The translations under genes and the position numbers were made by a program. From positions 248,001 to 312,000 of the forward strand of contig JAYQIC010000010.1 of assembly GCA_038141425.1 (NCBI GenBank): a stretch of DNA of 64,000 bases, written 5' to 3'. The stretch comes from UBA7985 sp038141425. Its GTDB lineage: Bacteria > Pseudomonadota > Alphaproteobacteria > UBA7985. Shown piece after piece: positions 7,842 to 18,913 of the stretch (the stretch's first letter is position 1; every line of letters begins with the position of its first letter). The notes beneath the pieces are model-generated. The model did not search any database, was not told the origin of the DNA, and saw only the letters and a program-made list of their open reading frames with translations.

Positions 7842-10800
7842 ATGGGCAAGATCTTTTCGACCAAGGACCGGCCGGTCCATCTCGGGTCGTTTCCGTTGGA
7901 GAAGCTACGCCGGGTCGATCATGCCCCCGGGCTGGATGATCTCAAGCCCGCCGCGCCCATTGCCTTCAGCCGCCCGGAAAACCCACATTCGATCGTCAAT
8001 GCCATGGCTGAATATATGGGCATGCTGGACACGGTTCGCGTGGGCAACATGAACCCGCAGTTGGCCAAATGCCCCGATGATCCGGCCGAGCGCAGCCGTC
8101 ACCTCAAGGCCTTTGCCTACTTCACCAACGCGTCCATGGCCGGAACCTGTGCCTTGGACGCCGATGATGCGCTGTCGGAGCCCTACCGCAACCCCGAGAT
8201 CAACCACCTCGCCCACCGGCTGCGCACGGAACAGACCAAGACCCTCGCCGCCGGCATGGACGTCATCATGGCCGACCTCAAGGCCAGCATGGACCTCGAA
8301 GTCACGGCGTTGATGAGCACAGCCACGCGCTGGTCATCGCCTTTGCCCATCCGCGTGACCCCGGGCGGACGAGCCCGGCAGCGAATGGATCCTCGATGCA
8401 CAGGCGCAGCGCAGCGCGCTCCGTGCCAACGAATGCGCCAGCGTACTGACCAACTATCTGCGCCTGCTGGGCCATAAGGCGCGCAGCCACAGCGTGACCA
8501 GCAGCGAGGTTTGCCTCAACCGGCTTGCGGTCAAGGCCGGCATTGCCATCGCCAGCGACGGCGAGGCGCACAGCCCGCTGTGCCCACAGGGCATGGGGCT
8601 GGCCGTGGTTACGACCGATTTCGCGCTCGAGCCCGACCGTCCGCTCGATCCTGCGCAGTCCTTCCCGGTGCAGGCACCGGGGTTCGAGGACCGCAATTTC
8701 GTCGACAGCGAGCATCCGTTTGAGACCCTGCGCCGGGTTGATGAGCCGACAACCTTCATCGACGAGCCACGCGTGGCGCGGGTGCCCAAGCGCGCCGATA
8801 TGTTCGCGCGGGCGCAGTTCGGGGATCTCGGTCCCAACATCCAGAAGGCGGCGACCAACGGCAAGTTCGTGCGGCAGGCCCCGACCTCGTGGGCGCAGCG
8901 GCGGGTGATGTCGGCGCTGGCGCTGATCCAGAACGGCGCCCCGGCGAGCGAGCAGCAAGCTGGCTACGATGATCCCGAGCGCAACGCCGCGCTGGTCAAG
9001 GCTGCCGCCTACTGGCTCGGCGCGGATGCCGTGGGCATCTCCCGCTGTCCGGAATGGAGCTACTACAGCCACGACGCCCGGGGTGAGGAAATCGTGCCCT
9101 ACCACGATCAGGCGATTTCGGTCGTGGTCGATCAGGGCTTCGACACCATGGAAGGCGCCAGCGGCGATGACTGGATCAGCTGCGCGCAGTCGATGCGGGC
9201 CTATCTGCGCTACGCCCTGATCGGTGGGGTGCTCGCCGGGCATATGCGCAGCCTCGGTTTTTCCGCGCGCTCGCACACCGCAACCGATGGCGAGGTTCTG
9301 CAGCCGCCGCTGCTGCTGCTCGCCGGGCTGGGGGAAGTCAGCCGGATCGGTGAGGTCATCCTCAACCCGTTCCTCGGCCCACGGCTGAAATCGGGCGTGA
9401 TCACGACCTCGATGCCGCTGGCCCACGACCGGCCGATCGACTTCGGGCTGCAGACCTTCTGCGAGAGCTGTAACAAGTGCGCGCGCGAGTGCCCCAGCGG
9501 GGCGATTACCGCCGGGCCGAAGCTGATGTTCAACGGCTACGAGATCTGGAAGTCGGACAGCCAGCGCTGCACCAACTACCGTCTGACCGTCCCCGGTGGG
9601 GCCATGTGCGGTCGCTGCATGAAAACCTGCCCCTGGAACCTCGAAGGGCTGATGGTCGAAGGGCCCTTCCGCTGGATGGCGATGAACGTACCGCAGGCCG
9701 CGCCCTGGCTCGCCCGCATGGACGACTGGGTCGGCCACGGCCGCATCAACCCGGTGAAAAAGTGGTGGTGGGACCTCGAAGAGCAGGACGACGGCAGCTA
9801 TTCCACCGACGTGGTCAGCGTCAACCGACGCGAAATACAGACCGATCTGGACCTGAAGTACGAGGACCAGACCCTCGCTGTCTATCCCGCTCCGCTGGCC
9901 CCCCATCCCTACCCCTCGCCGTTCATCATGGACCGGGAGAAGGCGATCGAGGCCTATCAGGCCATGGTCACGGCAGAAGCCTACAAGCTGCACCTCGCCG
10001 AGGGCACCATCGACGAAGTCGCCCACGTCTACACGCTCGATCCCGACGCGCCGGTGATGCAGGTGCTGGTCTCCGAAGCCAAGGAGATGGCGCCGGGGCT
10101 GGTGCTCTATGAACTGAGCGACCCGGCCGGTGGTCCGTTGCCCGAGTGGGCGGCAGGTGCCCATATCGACGTTGTGGTTTCGCCGGAGTTTCTGCGCCAG
10201 TACAGCCTCGCCGGTGACCCGGCGGACCGTAGCAAGTACGTGCTCGGGGTTCTGCGCGAAGACGAAGGCCGGGGCGGCTCCAAGCTGATGCACCGCATTT
10301 TCAGCGAAGGCCGTCGGGTGTTCATCTCCAAGCCGATCAACCACTTCCCGATCATGGACAACCCCGGCGGCAAGAGCTGGCTCATGGGCGGGGGCATCGG
10401 GGTCACGCCGATGATCGCCATGGCCCACGAGCTGCATGCGCAAGGGCGCGATTTTGCCCTGCACTACAGCGTCAGCAAGCGCGAGACGGCGGGGTTCTGG
10501 GACCTGCTGGCCGATGTGCCTTGGGCCGATCGGGTGCAGGTGCACGTGAGCGCGGAGGGCAGCCGGGCCGACCTTGGTGCGCTGCTGGGCGATCACAGCG
10601 CCGGCGATCACGTCTATTGCTGCGGACCGGATGCCTACATGCAGGCCGTCATGGATGCTGCCGAAGCCGGTGGCTTCCCCGAGGACGCCCGCCATCTGGA
10701 ATACTTTGCCGTGCCGGAGATGCCCGAGTACGAGAACCACCCCTTCGAGCTGGAACTCAAGGACGGGCGCGTGCTGCCGGTGGCCGAGGACCAGAGCGCG

Positions 10801-11001
10801 GCGGCGGTCCTGCAGGACGCGGGCTTCAAGATCGACATCAAGTGTTCCGACGGGATCTGCGGGGTGTGCAAATGCGGGGTGCTGGAGGGTGAGGTCGAGC
10901 ACCGTGATTTCTTGCTCAGCGGCAAGCAGCGCGAAACCAGCTTCATCAGCTGCCAGTCGCGCGCGGTGGAGCCCGGTGGTCGGATCAAGGTCGACCTCTG
11001 A
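7842..11001 (+). CDS. Self-sufficient reductive dehalogenase (RdhA fused to reductase)
   Basis: About 1,053 residues after correcting two one-base losses (near 8306 and 8361-8366). The first two thirds form the cobalamin/iron-sulfur core of reductive dehalogenases: RSLGFSARSH, AGLGEVSRIGEVILNPFLGP, then two ferredoxin-type 4Fe-4S motifs, CESCNKCARECP (around residue 540) and a C-x11-C-x2-C-x3-CP set ending CGRCMKTCPWN. The last third is a flavin/NAD reductase (RQYSLAGDP for flavin, GGGIGVTPM for NAD) followed by a plant-type 2Fe-2S domain (CSDGICGVC plus a late Cys in FISCQSRA). There is no Tat signal and no membrane anchor gene, so this is the cytoplasmic, NAD(P)H-driven catabolic type known from BhbA, which debrominates hydroxybenzonitriles, rather than the respiratory type. 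A halogenated phenol or benzoate is a likely but unproven substrate. Confidence 0.85.
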
Positions 11002-11094
11002 CGAGGGGCGGGCATTTCACTTCGGGCCTTGTTTGACAGCGTTCGGAGGTTACCTTTAAAGGGGTTGCACAACTTCGGGATGGAAGGTCCAGGC

Positions 11095-11580
11095 ATGCAT
11101 CGGCGACGCTTATTTTCCCTCGCACTGGGCGCTACGGCGCTGGCGGCCCTGCCGCAATCGGCGCTGGCGCTGTCGGCTGAGCCTGAGCGCGCCGAACTCA
11201 CCGTCTACCGCTCACCCACCTGTGGGTGCTGCATCGCGTGGGTGGAGCACCTGCAGCGCGAAGGCTTCAACGTTGAAGTCATCGACGTCGAACAGACCCA
11301 GCTCTACGCCCTCAAAGCGCGGTTGGGCCTTACAGCGGCGCTTGCATCCTGCCACACCGCCATCCTCGGCGACTATTTCATCGAGGGCCACGTGCCCGCT
11401 GGCGACATCACGCGCCTGCTCGATGAGCGTCCGGCGGCGGCGGGACTGACGGTCCCGGGCATGCCCATCGGATCGCCGGGCATGGAAATGGGTGATGAGA
11501 AAGAAGCCTTCGACACCCTGCTGGTGCTCGAAGACGGGTCGACTGAAATCTTTGAACGCCACCCCGGCACCGAATCCTGA
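11095..11580 (+). CDS. DUF411 metal-binding protein, exported
   Basis: A 161-residue protein beginning with an arginine-rich signal (MHRRRLFSLALGATALAALP, then ALA), which could be Tat-dependent because of the RR-x-F pattern. The mature part has the DUF411 core: YRSPTCGCCIAWVEHL near its start, SCHTAILGDYFIEGHVP in the middle, and PGMPIGSPGME followed by the FDTLLV strand. DUF411 proteins are small periplasmic metal- (often copper-) associated proteins; their role is poorly defined. I chose ATG 11095 because it gives a clean signal peptide; an ATG at 11080 is also in frame. It follows the dehalogenase gene by 93 bases and may be transcribed with it, though no functional link is evident. Confidence 0.75.
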   Translation: MHRRRLFSLALGATALAALPQSALALSAEPERAELTVYRSPTCGCCIAWVEHLQREGFNVEVIDVEQTQLYALKARLGLTAALASCHTAILGDYFIEGHVPAGDITRLLDERPAAAGLTVPGMPIGSPGMEMGDEKEAFDTLLVLEDGSTEIFERHPGTES

Positions 11581-11596
11581 CACCCAGTCTGGGTAA

Positions 11597-11636
11597 GACC
11601 CTGACCGACCCAGCCCGACCCTGACCTTCCCAGCCC
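11597..11636. repeat. 20-bp tandem repeat, two copies
   Basis: GACCCTGACCGACCCAGCCC is followed directly by GACCCTGACCTTCCCAGCCC (18 of 20 identical), with a decayed third partial copy after it. A small palindrome, ACCCAGTCTGGGT, sits just upstream at 11582-11594. The block fills the gap between two convergent genes; it has no obvious function beyond a possible weak terminator. Confidence 0.6.
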
Positions 11637-11654
11637 GGCCCGGTCCAGCCTGCT

Positions 11655-13240
11655 CTAGGCCACTCGAATTTCGATGATTGAGGCCCCGTCCCTGTCGCGC
11701 GCCGCACGCAGCGCCGCCGCCAACGCTTCTGCATCCGGCGGACAGCGCTGAAAGGGCAAGCCGCACGAGGCTGCCACAGCCTCAAAATCCGGCGGGGTCG
11801 GGTCGCAGCCGACCGGCTCAATATCCACAGCCTCCATGGAGGTCTCGATCTCGCGGTAGCCGTGGTTGTTCCAGATCAGAAAGATGATCGGCAGGGTCTC
11901 GTCCCGGGCCACCATCAACTCGCCGAGGGTGAACTGCGCGCCGCCGTCCCCAGTCAGGCACACCACCCTCTCGCCGGGCTTACCCAGCGCGACGCCAATG
12001 GCTGCCGGTATGGCATAGCCCAGCGCGCCGAAGCCCGTCGCCGCGTTGAACCATCCGCCGGGCCGGTCGTGGTCGTAGTAGAGATTGCCCGGCGTAGACG
12101 GGCTGGGCCGAATCCCCGACGATATAGGCCCCGGGCAGCGTATCGCGCAGGCACTCCAGCAAAGCCGTCATCGACCGCATCTCCGGACCGATCTCGTCCA
12201 GTGCCGCTGCCCGCGCCTGCGCCGCCCTGCCCGCGCCAGACCCATCATTGGGCGCTGCTGTCGATCTCGGCGAGCAAAGCCTCTGCAACGGTGGCCGGCG
12301 GGCGCCTGAATGGTGAGCGTGGCGGGATGACGCGCAAGCTGCTCCGGACAGATGTCGACCCGGATCAGGTTGGCCATGGGGGCCATGGTTCCCGTGGCGT
12401 ACATATCATAGTCCGTAGGCCCCAGTTCGGTACCCAGCGCCAGCACCACATCCGCATCGGCGATCAGGGCGCGCACAGCCTCAAGGCTCGGGCTGGCAGG
12501 GACACTCAGTGGGTGCTGATGCAGCAGGCCCCGGGCGTTGATGGTCTGGACCACGGGTGCATCGAGCCGCTCTGCCAGCGCCGTCACAGCCTGTGCCTCA
12601 TGCCGTACCCCGCCCCCGGCGAGGATCACAACGCGCTGCGCTGTGCGCAGTTGCTCGACGGCGCGGCCAAGGCTATGGCCAAAATCCGGCAGAGGCTCTG
12701 CGGCGTGAGGGAGCCGCGCATCGGCAGGTGTGAAGGGCGCAGCAGCGACATCGAGGGGAACTTCGATGTGGCTGGGTCCGGGCCGGGCCGCCGTGCTCGT
12801 CGCAAGGGCGGCTGCCACCATCGGCACCACGTCGGCGGCGGTCTCGATGCGCTCGGAACGCAGCGCCACCAGCCGCGCGACGCCGCGTTGATCGGGCAGT
12901 TCGTGCAGAAACCCCAGCCCCGGCCGAGGCTCGGACGGGCATTGACCCCGGAGACCACGATCATCGGCACTGAATCCGCCCGCGCCTGCGCCATGGCCGT
13001 AAGGGTGTTGGTCAGCCCCGGGCCGGTGATCACCAGTGCCACGCCCGGCTCACCGGTCGCGCGGGCATAGCCATCGGCCATGAAGCCCGCGCCCTGCTCG
13101 TGCCGGGCGGTGACGTGCCGGATTCCTGCCGCTGCCAACCCGCGATAGAGCTCGAGCGTGTGCACGCCGGGAATGCCGAACACGACGCGGACGCCCCGCT
13201 GGGCGAGCTGAGCAACGACTTCACCGGCAATGGTCTTCAT
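11655..13240 (-). CDS. ThDP-dependent 2-oxoacid decarboxylase, AruI-like (four frameshifts)
   Basis: A thiamine-diphosphate enzyme of the acetolactate-synthase/benzoylformate-decarboxylase fold. The N-terminus (VVFGIPGVHTLELYRGL, then TARHEQGAGFMADGYARATG with the catalytic Glu) matches the type annotated as 5-guanidino-2-oxopentanoate decarboxylase (AruI, arginine transaminase pathway). The C-terminus has the ThDP motif starting GDGGAQFTLGE and ending WNNHGY. Between them the frame changes about four times (near 12914, 12297, 12243 and 12091); joined, the protein is about 528 residues, normal for the family. It lies 35 bases downstream of the molybdopterin enzyme gene and is likely co-transcribed. 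The exact substrate is inferred from overall resemblance only. With four breaks, this copy needs resequencing before it is called intact. Confidence 0.65.
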
Positions 13241-13275
13241 AGGATCTCCCGACCCGGCAGCGCGTCCGGGGTGTT

Positions 13276-15595
13276 CTACTTCCGTGTGATGAAAGTCGGC
13301 GGTTCAAAGGCGCGGACAGCCGGCGGCGTCTCGTCATCGGGCCAGACGCGGACATCAACCCGGGCCGAGTGCGCAGCGGGCGACTGCGACAGGCTTGAGG
13401 TGCGCAGATCGTGGGTCAGCACGTTGGGATTGCCGTGCCGGTCCAGCGGGGTTCCCTCGGCGCTCAGGCTCTCGAAATCCGGGTCGTACCAAGCCCCGGT
13501 CCACAGGAAAACGCAGCCCTCCCGCACCTCGTCGGTGACCCGTGCGCCGGCCAGACAGCGCCCGCGACTGTTGAACAGCTCGACGATCGCGCCGTCACTG
13601 ATCCCGCGTGCGGCGGCATCACTGGGGTGGATCAGCACCGGCTCCCGGCCCTTGATCTTCATCGACCGGCTGTAGGCGCCATCGTCCTGCTGGCTGTGCA
13701 GGCGCGTGCCCGGCTGCCCGGATATCAGCGCCAGCGGCCCCTCATCCGGGCCGTCGCGGGGCGGGAACCAGGTCGCCTGCCCCGGACAATCCGCCAGCCC
13801 GAAACTGTCGATTTTGGCGCAGAACAGCTCGATCCGCCCCGAAGGTGTCGGCAACGGGCTGCCTTCCGGGTCGGCGCGGAAGTCGGCGAGAAACACCTGA
13901 TCGGGGCTGGGGTCGGGAAGCTCAACCATATCGCCTTCGATGAAGGCGTCCCAGTCGGGAAGGCTCAGGCCGTGCTTCTCTGCCGTGTCCTGCGTGTCGC
14001 GCCACAGCCTGCGGGTCCAACCCTCAGCGTCGCGGCCCTTGGTGAAGGCCTCGGGGTTGCCAAGCCGGGCGGCGAGGTCAGCGTAAATATCGTACTCCAG
14101 CCGCGCCTCATACGCAGGCGGCGCGTGCGCAGGCATCGGAACCAGCACGTCGTCGGATTGCCCCGCGCCGAAATCGGTGCGCCCCTGCGGGGGCTGCGAC
14201 GGGCAGCACGATATCGGCGTGGCGCGCCGTGGCGGTCCAGCTGATTTCGTTGATCACCACCGTCTCGGGCCGGGAAAAGGCGTCGCGCAGCCGGTTCAGG
14301 TCCTGATGATGGTGGAAGGGGTTGCCCCCCGCCCACCAGACCATGCGCGCGTCGGGGAAGTGCCGCTGCTGCCCCTTGTAGCTGTAGGCGCTGCCGGGGT
14401 TGAGCAGCATCTCACTGATCATCGCCACCGGCAGCATCTCGCGCACGGGGTTGATGCCCTGATCCACGACCCCGGCGCGGAACAGCCGCCCGGTGTTGCC
14501 GATGTTGGAGTTGACCGCCATGGCGATGGTGTAGCCCCGCCGGGCAGGCCGATCTGCCCCAGCATGGCCGCCAGCGTCACCGTGGCCCCACAGGGGCTGC
14601 TCGCCGTAGTCGCCCCGCTGCAACGACGCCGTGGTGGTGATCATGGTGCGCTTCGCCGCCATCTCGCGCGCCAGCGCCGTCAGCCGGTCGGCGTCCAGCC
14701 CGGTCAGCGCAGCGGCCCATTGCGGGGTCTTGGGCTGGCCGTCGCTCTCCCCGCGCAGGTAGGCTGCGACCCGGTCAAAGCCTACCGTGTAGCGGTCGAG
14801 AAAGGCCTGATCGTGCAGACCCTCATCGAGCAGCACGAAGGCCAGCGCCAGCATCATCGCCGTGTCCGTCCCCGGCTGGATCGGCATCCACTCAGCTCCA
14901 AGGTCTTCCGTCATATCCGCGCGCAGCGGGCTGACGTTGACGAAGCGGACGCCGGCATCGGCGCAAGCCTGCAGGCTGCCCGGAAAGCGGTGCAGGCTGG
15001 CGCCGCCATCGCAGACACGGGTGTTGCGCTCGGCCAGCCCGCCGAAGGCGACGACCAGATCGCTGTGCTCGGCGACCACCGACCAGCGCGTGGATTGCGG
15101 CACGTGGCGGTAAAACGGACCCACGATGTAGGGCAGTAGCACCAGTGCCGCGTTGTAGCTGTAGTTTCCTTCGGACCGGACGAAACCGCCCTGGGTGTTG
15201 AGGAACCTCTTGAGCAGTCCCTGTGCGTGGTGCACGCGCCCGGCGCTCGACCAGCCGTAGGAGCCAGCGTAGATGCTCTGGTTGCCGTGTTCTGTGCGGA
15301 TGCGGGTGATCTCACCGGCGAGCAGGTCGAGAACCTCGTCCCAGCTGACCTCGACGAAGGGGTCGCGGCCACGCTCGCCCCGCTGAGCCGCGGCGCCGTG
15401 CTCCAGCCAGCTGGCGCGGACCGCCGGGCGGCGGATGCGGCCGGGGCCGTAGAGGCTGTCGGGAATATTCTCGTTGAGGCGGTTTGGCGCCGGATCACGT
15501 GGGTGGTTGCCGACGGCGGTAATCCGCTCGCCGTCGGTTTCGACCAGACCGACGCCCCAGTGATTGGACGTCAGCGTGCTGCGCCGGTCTGCCAT
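13276..15595 (-). CDS. Molybdopterin S/N-oxide reductase (BisC/TorA/DMSO reductase type; frameshifts)
   Basis: A member of the DMSO-reductase family in the biotin sulfoxide reductase/TMAO reductase branch, about 773 residues. It starts TSNHWGVGLVETDGER with no Tat signal and no N-terminal iron-sulfur cysteines, so it should act in the cytoplasm like BisC. The molybdenum ligand region reads YGWSSAGRVHHAQGLLKRF, with serine at the metal-ligand position as in DMSO/TMAO/biotin-sulfoxide reductases. The C-terminal molydopterin-binding domain carries GREPVLIHPSDAAARG. Two mutually compensating breaks (about 14540 and 14590) scramble some 17 residues, and a third near 14185 splits the C-terminus. 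It precedes the AruI-like gene and follows pntB by 26 bases in the same direction; whether NADPH from the transhydrogenase matters for it is speculation. Confidence 0.75.
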
Positions 15596-15621
15596 AGCCT
15601 GCTGTCTCCGGGCTTGGGGCG

Positions 15622-16992
15622 CTAGAAGTGCCCCAGCAAAGCGTCAAACGACGCCTTGGCGTCGCCGTAGAACATGCGGGTATTGTCCTTGAAGAACAGC
15701 GGATTCTCAATACCCGAATAGCCCGTTCCCGCGCCGCGCTTGAGCACGAACACCTGCTCGGACTTCCACACCTCCAGCACCGGCATTCCGGCGATGGGCG
15801 AATTCGGGTCGTCCTGCGCCGCCGGATTGACGATGTCGTTCGAGCCGACAACGATGACCACGTCGGTCTCCGGGAAGTCGTCGTTGATCTCGTCCATCTC
15901 CAGTACGATGTCGTAGGGAACCTTGGCCTCGGCCAGCAGCACGTTCATGTGCCCGGGCAGGCGTCCGGCGACCGGGTGGATGGCAAAGCGCACGTCCTTG
16001 CCCTGTGCCCGCAGGCGTCGGGTCAGCTCGGACACCGACTGCTGCGCCTGCGCCACCGCCATACCGTAGCCGGGCACGATCACCACCGAGCGCGCATCGG
16101 CCAGAGCCTCGGCCACCGCCGGTGCTTCGATCGCGACCATCTCGCCGTCGATCTCCATCTGCGCGCCACCGCCGCCGCCGAAGCCGCCGAGGATGACCGA
16201 GATGAACGAGCGGTTCATTGCCTTACACATGATGTAAGACAGGATGGCACCAGACGCCCCGACCAGCGCCCCGGTGACGATCAGCAGGTCGTTGCCGAGC
16301 AGGAAGCCCGTCGCCGCCGCGGCCCAGCCCGAGTAGCTGTTGAGCATGGACACCACCACCGGCATGTCGGCGCCGCCAATGGCCATGACCAGATGGATGC
16401 CCAGCACAAACGCCAGCAGCGTCATCACCCACAGCGTCCAGCTGCCGGCGTGGTTCATGTACAGCACCATCAGCGCCAGCGAGGCGATGATCAGCGCGAG
16501 GTTGAACAGGTGCCGTCCGGGCAGGACCAGCGCCTTGCCGTCGATACTTCCGGCGAGCTTGCCGTAGGCGATGATCGAACCGGTGAAGGTGACTGCACCG
16601 ATGAACACGCCGATGAAAATCTCGACCTCGTGGATGATCACTTCGGCGCGGGTCAGGTCGACCGTGCCGGTGATATCCGAGTTGATGCCGATGAACACCG
16701 CCGCCAGCCCGACGAAGGAGTGCAGCGCCGCCACCAGCTGGGGCATGCCGGTCATCTCCACCCGCTGGGCCACAACCGCACCGATGACCGCTCCAGCGAT
16801 CAGCAGCGGGATCAGCACCCAGTGCAGCGTCATGTTCGGCCCGAGCAGGGTCGCAGCAACGGCCAGCGCCATGCCGAAGATGCCGTACCAGACGGCGCGC
16901 TTGGCGCTCTCCTGGTTCGACAGCCCGCCCAGAGAAAGAATGAAAAGAATACTCGCAACGATGTACGCAGCGGTCTGAAGTCCGATACCCAT
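15622..16992 (-). CDS. pntB: NAD(P) transhydrogenase subunit beta
   Basis: A 456-residue integral membrane protein with about nine hydrophobic segments in the first 270 residues, then a cytoplasmic NADP-binding domain. The latter has VVIVPGYGMAVAQAQ, AIHPVAGRLPGHMNVLLAEA, MDEINDDFPETDVV, GSNDIVNPAA and a C-terminal KRGAGTGYSGIENPLF, all hallmarks of PntB. With PntA it forms the proton-translocating transhydrogenase, which makes NADPH from NADH using the proton gradient. It lies 22 bases after pntA in the usual order. No frame problems were seen. Confidence 0.95.
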   Translation of the reverse strand: MGIGLQTAAYIVASILFILSLGGLSNQESAKRAVWYGIFGMALAVAATLLGPNMTLHWVLIPLLIAGAVIGAVVAQRVEMTGMPQLVAALHSFVGLAAVFIGINSDITGTVDLTRAEVIIHEVEIFIGVFIGAVTFTGSIIAYGKLAGSIDGKALVLPGRHLFNLALIIASLALMVLYMNHAGSWTLWVMTLLAFVLGIHLVMAIGGADMPVVVSMLNSYSGWAAAATGFLLGNDLLIVTGALVGASGAILSYIMCKAMNRSFISVILGGFGGGGGAQMEIDGEMVAIEAPAVAEALADARSVVIVPGYGMAVAQAQQSVSELTRRLRAQGKDVRFAIHPVAGRLPGHMNVLLAEAKVPYDIVLEMDEINDDFPETDVVIVVGSNDIVNPAAQDDPNSPIAGMPVLEVWKSEQVFVLKRGAGTGYSGIENPLFFKDNTRMFYGDAKASFDALLGHF

Positions 16993-17014
16993 GGCTCTCT
17001 ACCTCTTCCGCTAC

Positions 17015-18583
17015 TCAGGATTTCTGGAACATGGCGAGCATCCGCCGTGTCACCATGAAACCGCCGACAATATTGATGGTGGCGATCAGTACCGAGATCG
17101 AAGCGAGCACCCAGACGATGGCGTTGCCCGGCCCGATCTGGAGCAGCGCCCCGATGATGATGATCCCTGAAATCGCGTTGGTCACGGCCATCAGCGGCGT
17201 GTGCAGGGCGTGACTGACGTTCCAGATCACCTGGAACCCGACGAAGCAGGCGAGCACGAACACGACCAGATGCTGCAGGAACGACGGCGGTGCCACCAGC
17301 CCCAGCGCCAGCAGGACGATCGAACCCGCGCCGATCAGCCCGAACTGCTGCAGGCCCGCGCGACGCGCGGCGGCAGCCTCCTCGGCCTGACGCTCCTCGG
17401 GGGTTTTCTCCGGTGCAGTCTCAGCGGGCTTGGCCGCGATCGCCTGAATCTTCGGTGGCGGCGGGGGAAAGGTCACCTCCCCCCATGAGCCACGGTCGCG
17501 CCGCGGATCACGTCGTCGTCCATGTCGTGGACGATGACGCCATCTTTCTCCGGGGTCAGGTCGGCCAGAAAGTTGACGATATTGTTGGCGTAGAGCGTCG
17601 AGGCCTGCGCCGCCATCCGGCTGGGAAAATCGGTGTAGCCGATGACCGTTACACCGCCTTCGGTAACGATCTTCTCGTCCGGCACGGTCAGGTCGCAGTT
17701 GCCACCCCGTTCAGCGGCCAGATCGACGATCACCGAACCCGGCTTCATCGCCTCGACCATGTTGGCAAGCCAGAGCTTGGGCGCATCGCGGCCGGGGATC
17801 AGGGCGGTGGTGATAACAATGTCGATATCCGGTGCCTGCTCACGGAACAGCGCCAGCTGCTTCTCCCGGAACTCGGGCGAGGACGGGGCAGCGTAACCGC
17901 CCGTCGCCGCGCCGTCGGCGGCATTGTCAAAGTCGAGGAACAGGAATTCAGCGCCCATGCTCTCGATCTGCTCGGCGACCTCAGGGCGCACGTCGAAGGC
18001 GCGGACGATCGCGCCCAGCGACTGCGCGGTGCCGATGGCGGCAAGTCCGGCGACACCAGCGCCGATCACCAGCACCTTGGCTGGCGGGATCTTGCCGGCG
18101 GCGGTCACCTGCCCGGTGAAAAAAGCGGCCGAAGTTATTCCCCGCCTCGATCACCGCCCGGTAGCCAGCAACGTTGGCCATGGACGACAGCGCGTCCATC
18201 TTCTGCGCTCGGGAAATCCGCGGCACCATGTCCATGGCGATGACGGTCGCGCCGCTCTCACCCGCGGCGGCGAGCAGCTCTTCATTCTGTGATGGGTAGA
18301 AGAAGGAGATCAGGCTCTGCTCGGCGGTCAGGCGCGCGAGATCCTTGGGTTCGGGCGGCCGGACACGGGCGATGGTATCCGCGCGCTTGTAGAGGTCGGC
18401 CTTGGATTTTGCCAGCGTCGCACCGGCTTCGACATAAGCCGCATCAGCAAAGCCAGCGGCCTTTCCCGCGCCCGGTTCAATGATCAGATCGTGACCAAGT
18501 TTGGCCAGCTTTGCCGTGACCTCGGGGGTCATGGCGACACGCTGCTCGCCCTTTGCCGTCTCGCGGGGAATCCCAAGTCGCAT
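17015..18583 (-). CDS. pntA: NAD(P) transhydrogenase subunit alpha, single polypeptide (two frameshifts)
   Basis: The N-terminus (MRLGIPRETAKGEQRVAMTP) and Rossmann segment (AKVLVIGAGVAGLAAIGTAQ) are the NAD-binding domain; the C-terminal part (FQVIWNVSHALHTPLMAVTN, then GALLQIG) is the membrane domain. Two breaks lie in homopolymers: the A-run at 18119-18124 and the C-run at 17479-17484 (plus strand). Adding one base at the second joins HGG directly to E-VTFPPPPPK, exactly the linker wording of single-chain PntA such as E. coli's. I therefore annotate one gene of about 523 residues rather than a pntAA/pntAB pair starting at GTG 17476, which is the alternative reading. It is first in the pntA-pntB order. 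Confidence 0.88.
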
Positions 18584-18913
18584 GAAGGGGTCTCCTTCCC
18601 AATTCTTCGCTGTTCGCGTCCACCACCAGAAATAAGACTATTCGCAGCGGAGCGTCGCCTCCAAGTCAAAAAGTGTCTCGTTTCTGCCAAGGCGGACCCG
18701 AGTAAACAACATGGCGCGATCACCGGACAAAACCAGCCATGAAGCCCGTGGCAGCCGGGAAAAAATGGGGAAGGCCGAGAAGGCTGGAACCAACTTTTTT
18801 GCCTCAAGGCCAATTCTGATCCAGCAGCGTCATCCGGCCAATTTCTGCTTTACGCAGCGGCCAGCAGCGGGCTCTAGTCCTCGCGTCTGTTTTTCGATTG
18901 AAGGCGCGGTCAC
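18584..18913. other. Divergent intergenic region, 330 bp
   Basis: Separates the start of pntA (minus) from the racemase-like gene (plus), so it must hold two promoters. It is somewhat poorer in GC than the genes around it. I see no strong inverted repeat, riboswitch-like fold, or convincing small gene here. Confidence 0.5.

Noticed and set aside
8290..8500. Programmed frameshifting in the dehalogenase gene
   Set aside because: Two breaks of the same kind occur all over the window in unrelated genes, so error is simpler than recoding.
8302..10902. Very long open frame on the minus strand opposite the dehalogenase (866 codons)
   Set aside because: It is an antisense frame created by high GC; it has no family motifs, whereas the plus strand has unmistakable cluster and nucleotide motifs.
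15628..17058. Long plus-strand frame across pntB
   Set aside because: His/Arg/Gln-rich antisense product without domains; the minus strand encodes pntB.
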